DNA of 64,000 bases, taken from Halopelagius longus. GTDB lineage: Archaea; Halobacteriota; Halobacteria; Halobacteriales; Haloferacaceae. Under the pieces are notes generated by a model that did not search any database, was not told the DNA's origin, and worked only from the letters and a program-made list of their open reading frames with translations. Location of the stretch: the NCBI RefSeq assembly GCF_900100875.1, contig NZ_FNKQ01000001.1:1-64000 (forward strand), in the 5' to 3' direction. The translations under genes and the position numbers were made by a program. Positions 63,059-64,000 of the stretch are shown here, piece after piece. The number at the start of each line of letters is the position of its first letter. Positions within the stretch are counted from its first letter, which is position 1.

Positions 63059-64000
63059 TCATTTTCCAATCACTCCCCAACAGACAAGTTGAGCCTTCAC
63101 CTGACTCTCTCTAACGAGTTTAGCCTGATACTCAGTAGACGCCTCAATATTCTCTTCAAGGAATGCCTCTAGTTCTTCGAGGAACTCGGTTGACGGCCAG
63201 TCCGGGAACGACTCGTACTCCACATGATGTCGGAATGTCTCGCGGAGAATCCGGTCTTCGTCGGTGTTCCCTAGTTTAATGCCCTTCAGCCGACCGTGGA
63301 GGTCATCTGCCCACTCACCTATCGTCTCGTATTCTTCACGTGAGCAGGGGTCATCCCCGAAGTTCGTCTGAATATAGTGGGCGATGAAGTCCAGAATTGT
63401 CTCCTGCTCCTTTGAGTAGGAGTCACCCTGTTTGAACGCGCCCTCAACCTGCCCCTCGCGTATCGATTCGAGCCTCTCGTCGAGAACGTCCGTAATCTCC
63501 TCGCGGTTCGCCATCACGTGGTCGGTGTTCCCCGAGACCGGCTCACCTTCGACAGACGGACTGATGGAGAGTGTCTGTACAGACCGCTCCTTCACGTCGT
63601 CGCTGAACGGCTTGTAGTAGAATGCCCGTCGAACACGTCCGAGTGGGGCATTCTCATCTTCACTATCGAACCAGAGGTGCGCAAGCCCAAAAACACCCGG
63701 ACGCGGCCCCCTGTCGTGGTTGATAGCATTCGTATAGAGGAACTCTCTTTCTTCCGGCGGGTCGTCGAAAAAGTCCTCGGCGTACTCGAAGTCGTCAGCC
63801 GTGAGCCCGTACTCCTCGTTCAACTCGCGTTTGAGCAGGAAGCGATCGTATGCGGCTTCCTCGTTACTTCCCGCATTTCGTAGGAGGGGGTTCTTCGAGG
63901 TATCGTCAAGTTCATTCACGTCAGAAACCTCGCGAGACCGCCGTAGCGAGTCCTCGATTTCATCGACCTCCAGTTCCCCGATGGTCTTCTGCGTATCGAC
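63059..64000 (-). CDS. C-terminal part of a large protein (runs off the window), possible defence helicase
   Basis: The frame is open from the window edge (no start within the last 36 codons that looks native) to TGA at 63059, giving more than 313 aa. It is acidic and mixed alpha/beta: LLRNAGSNEEAAYDRFLLKR, RAFYYKPFSDDVKERSVQTL and YQAKLVRESQVKAQLVCWGV. I do not recognise the fold. Neighbouring a PglX/DrmMI-like methyltransferase, the tail of a SNF2- or DEAD-type helicase (as DrmD in DISARM) is a reasonable guess. 67 bases separate it from the TBP gene, so both are likely one transcript. Confidence 0.6.
   Translation of the reverse strand, partial: VDTQKTIGELEVDEIEDSLRRSREVSDVNELDDTSKNPLLRNAGSNEEAAYDRFLLKRELNEEYGLTADDFEYAEDFFDDPPEEREFLYTNAINHDRGPRPGVFGLAHLWFDSEDENAPLGRVRRAFYYKPFSDDVKERSVQTLSISPSVEGEPVSGNTDHVMANREEITDVLDERLESIREGQVEGAFKQGDSYSKEQETILDFIAHYIQTNFGDDPCSREEYETIGEWADDLHGRLKGIKLGNTDEDRILRETFRHHVEYESFPDWPSTEFLEELEAFLEENIEASTEYQAKLVRESQVKAQLVCWGVIGK

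Overview
The window is chromosomal DNA of a halophilic archaeon (class Halobacteria; a Haloferacaceae-like genome is plausible but not proven). The signs are a high-GC backbone, very acidic proteins, many leaderless starts behind TATA boxes, Tat-type lipoprotein signals, archaeal aIF1A and TBP, and the 5S rRNA / tRNA-Cys arrangement that ends haloarchaeal rRNA operons.

From 1 to about 37.6 kb is ordinary chromosome. It opens with the end of an rRNA operon: a tRNA-like processing element, 5S rRNA, a terminator hairpin and tRNA-Cys. Housekeeping and metabolic genes follow: a sarcosine-oxidase-like flavoenzyme, a cation/proton antiporter with TrkA domains, aIF1A, a CapA-like phosphoesterase, two zinc dehydrogenases, a Rieske protein, an esterase/VOC pair and an aldehyde dehydrogenase. 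At 14.7-21.7 kb lies a sugar uptake and catabolic cluster (IclR regulator, ABC transporter, amidohydrolase/lactonase, L-rhamnose mutarotase-like protein, and the 3' relic of a dehydrogenase). At 23.3-29.4 kb is a complete phosphate system, pstS-pstC-pstA-pstB plus a PhoU/AbrB regulator. After several halo-specific genes come an orphan cytochrome b C-terminal subunit and an inverting-type GH97 glycosidase with two extra beta-sandwich domains.

From 37.6 to 40.8 kb is a small copper-related cluster: a membrane-anchored winged-helix protein, a Met/His-rich secreted protein, a halocyanin-like protein and a DUF411 protein. It is bracketed by two imperfect copies of a tRNA-derived, att-like repeat.

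From 40.7 kb to the window end the DNA is visibly more A/T-rich and plasmid-like. It carries two related tyrosine integrases, a strongly structured candidate RNA at 43.7-43.85 kb, small membrane proteins, a ParB-like protein with a frameshifted N-terminus plus a second broken copy of its start, HicB/HicA, an RNase-H-like protein, ParA with a small partner, repeated palindromic sites, an HTH protein ending in a DnaJ domain, and a CoiA-like nuclease. The last 5 kb is defence-like: a 1208-aa Eco57I/PglX/DrmMI-type adenine methyltransferase, converging on a divergent TATA-binding-protein paralogue and the C-terminal part of a large gene running off the window.

The strongest candidates for undescribed biology are the methyltransferase / TBP-paralogue / large-protein locus, the HTH-J-domain protein, the structured RNA, and the TTACTAGTAA-type sites that may be the centromere of the integrated element.
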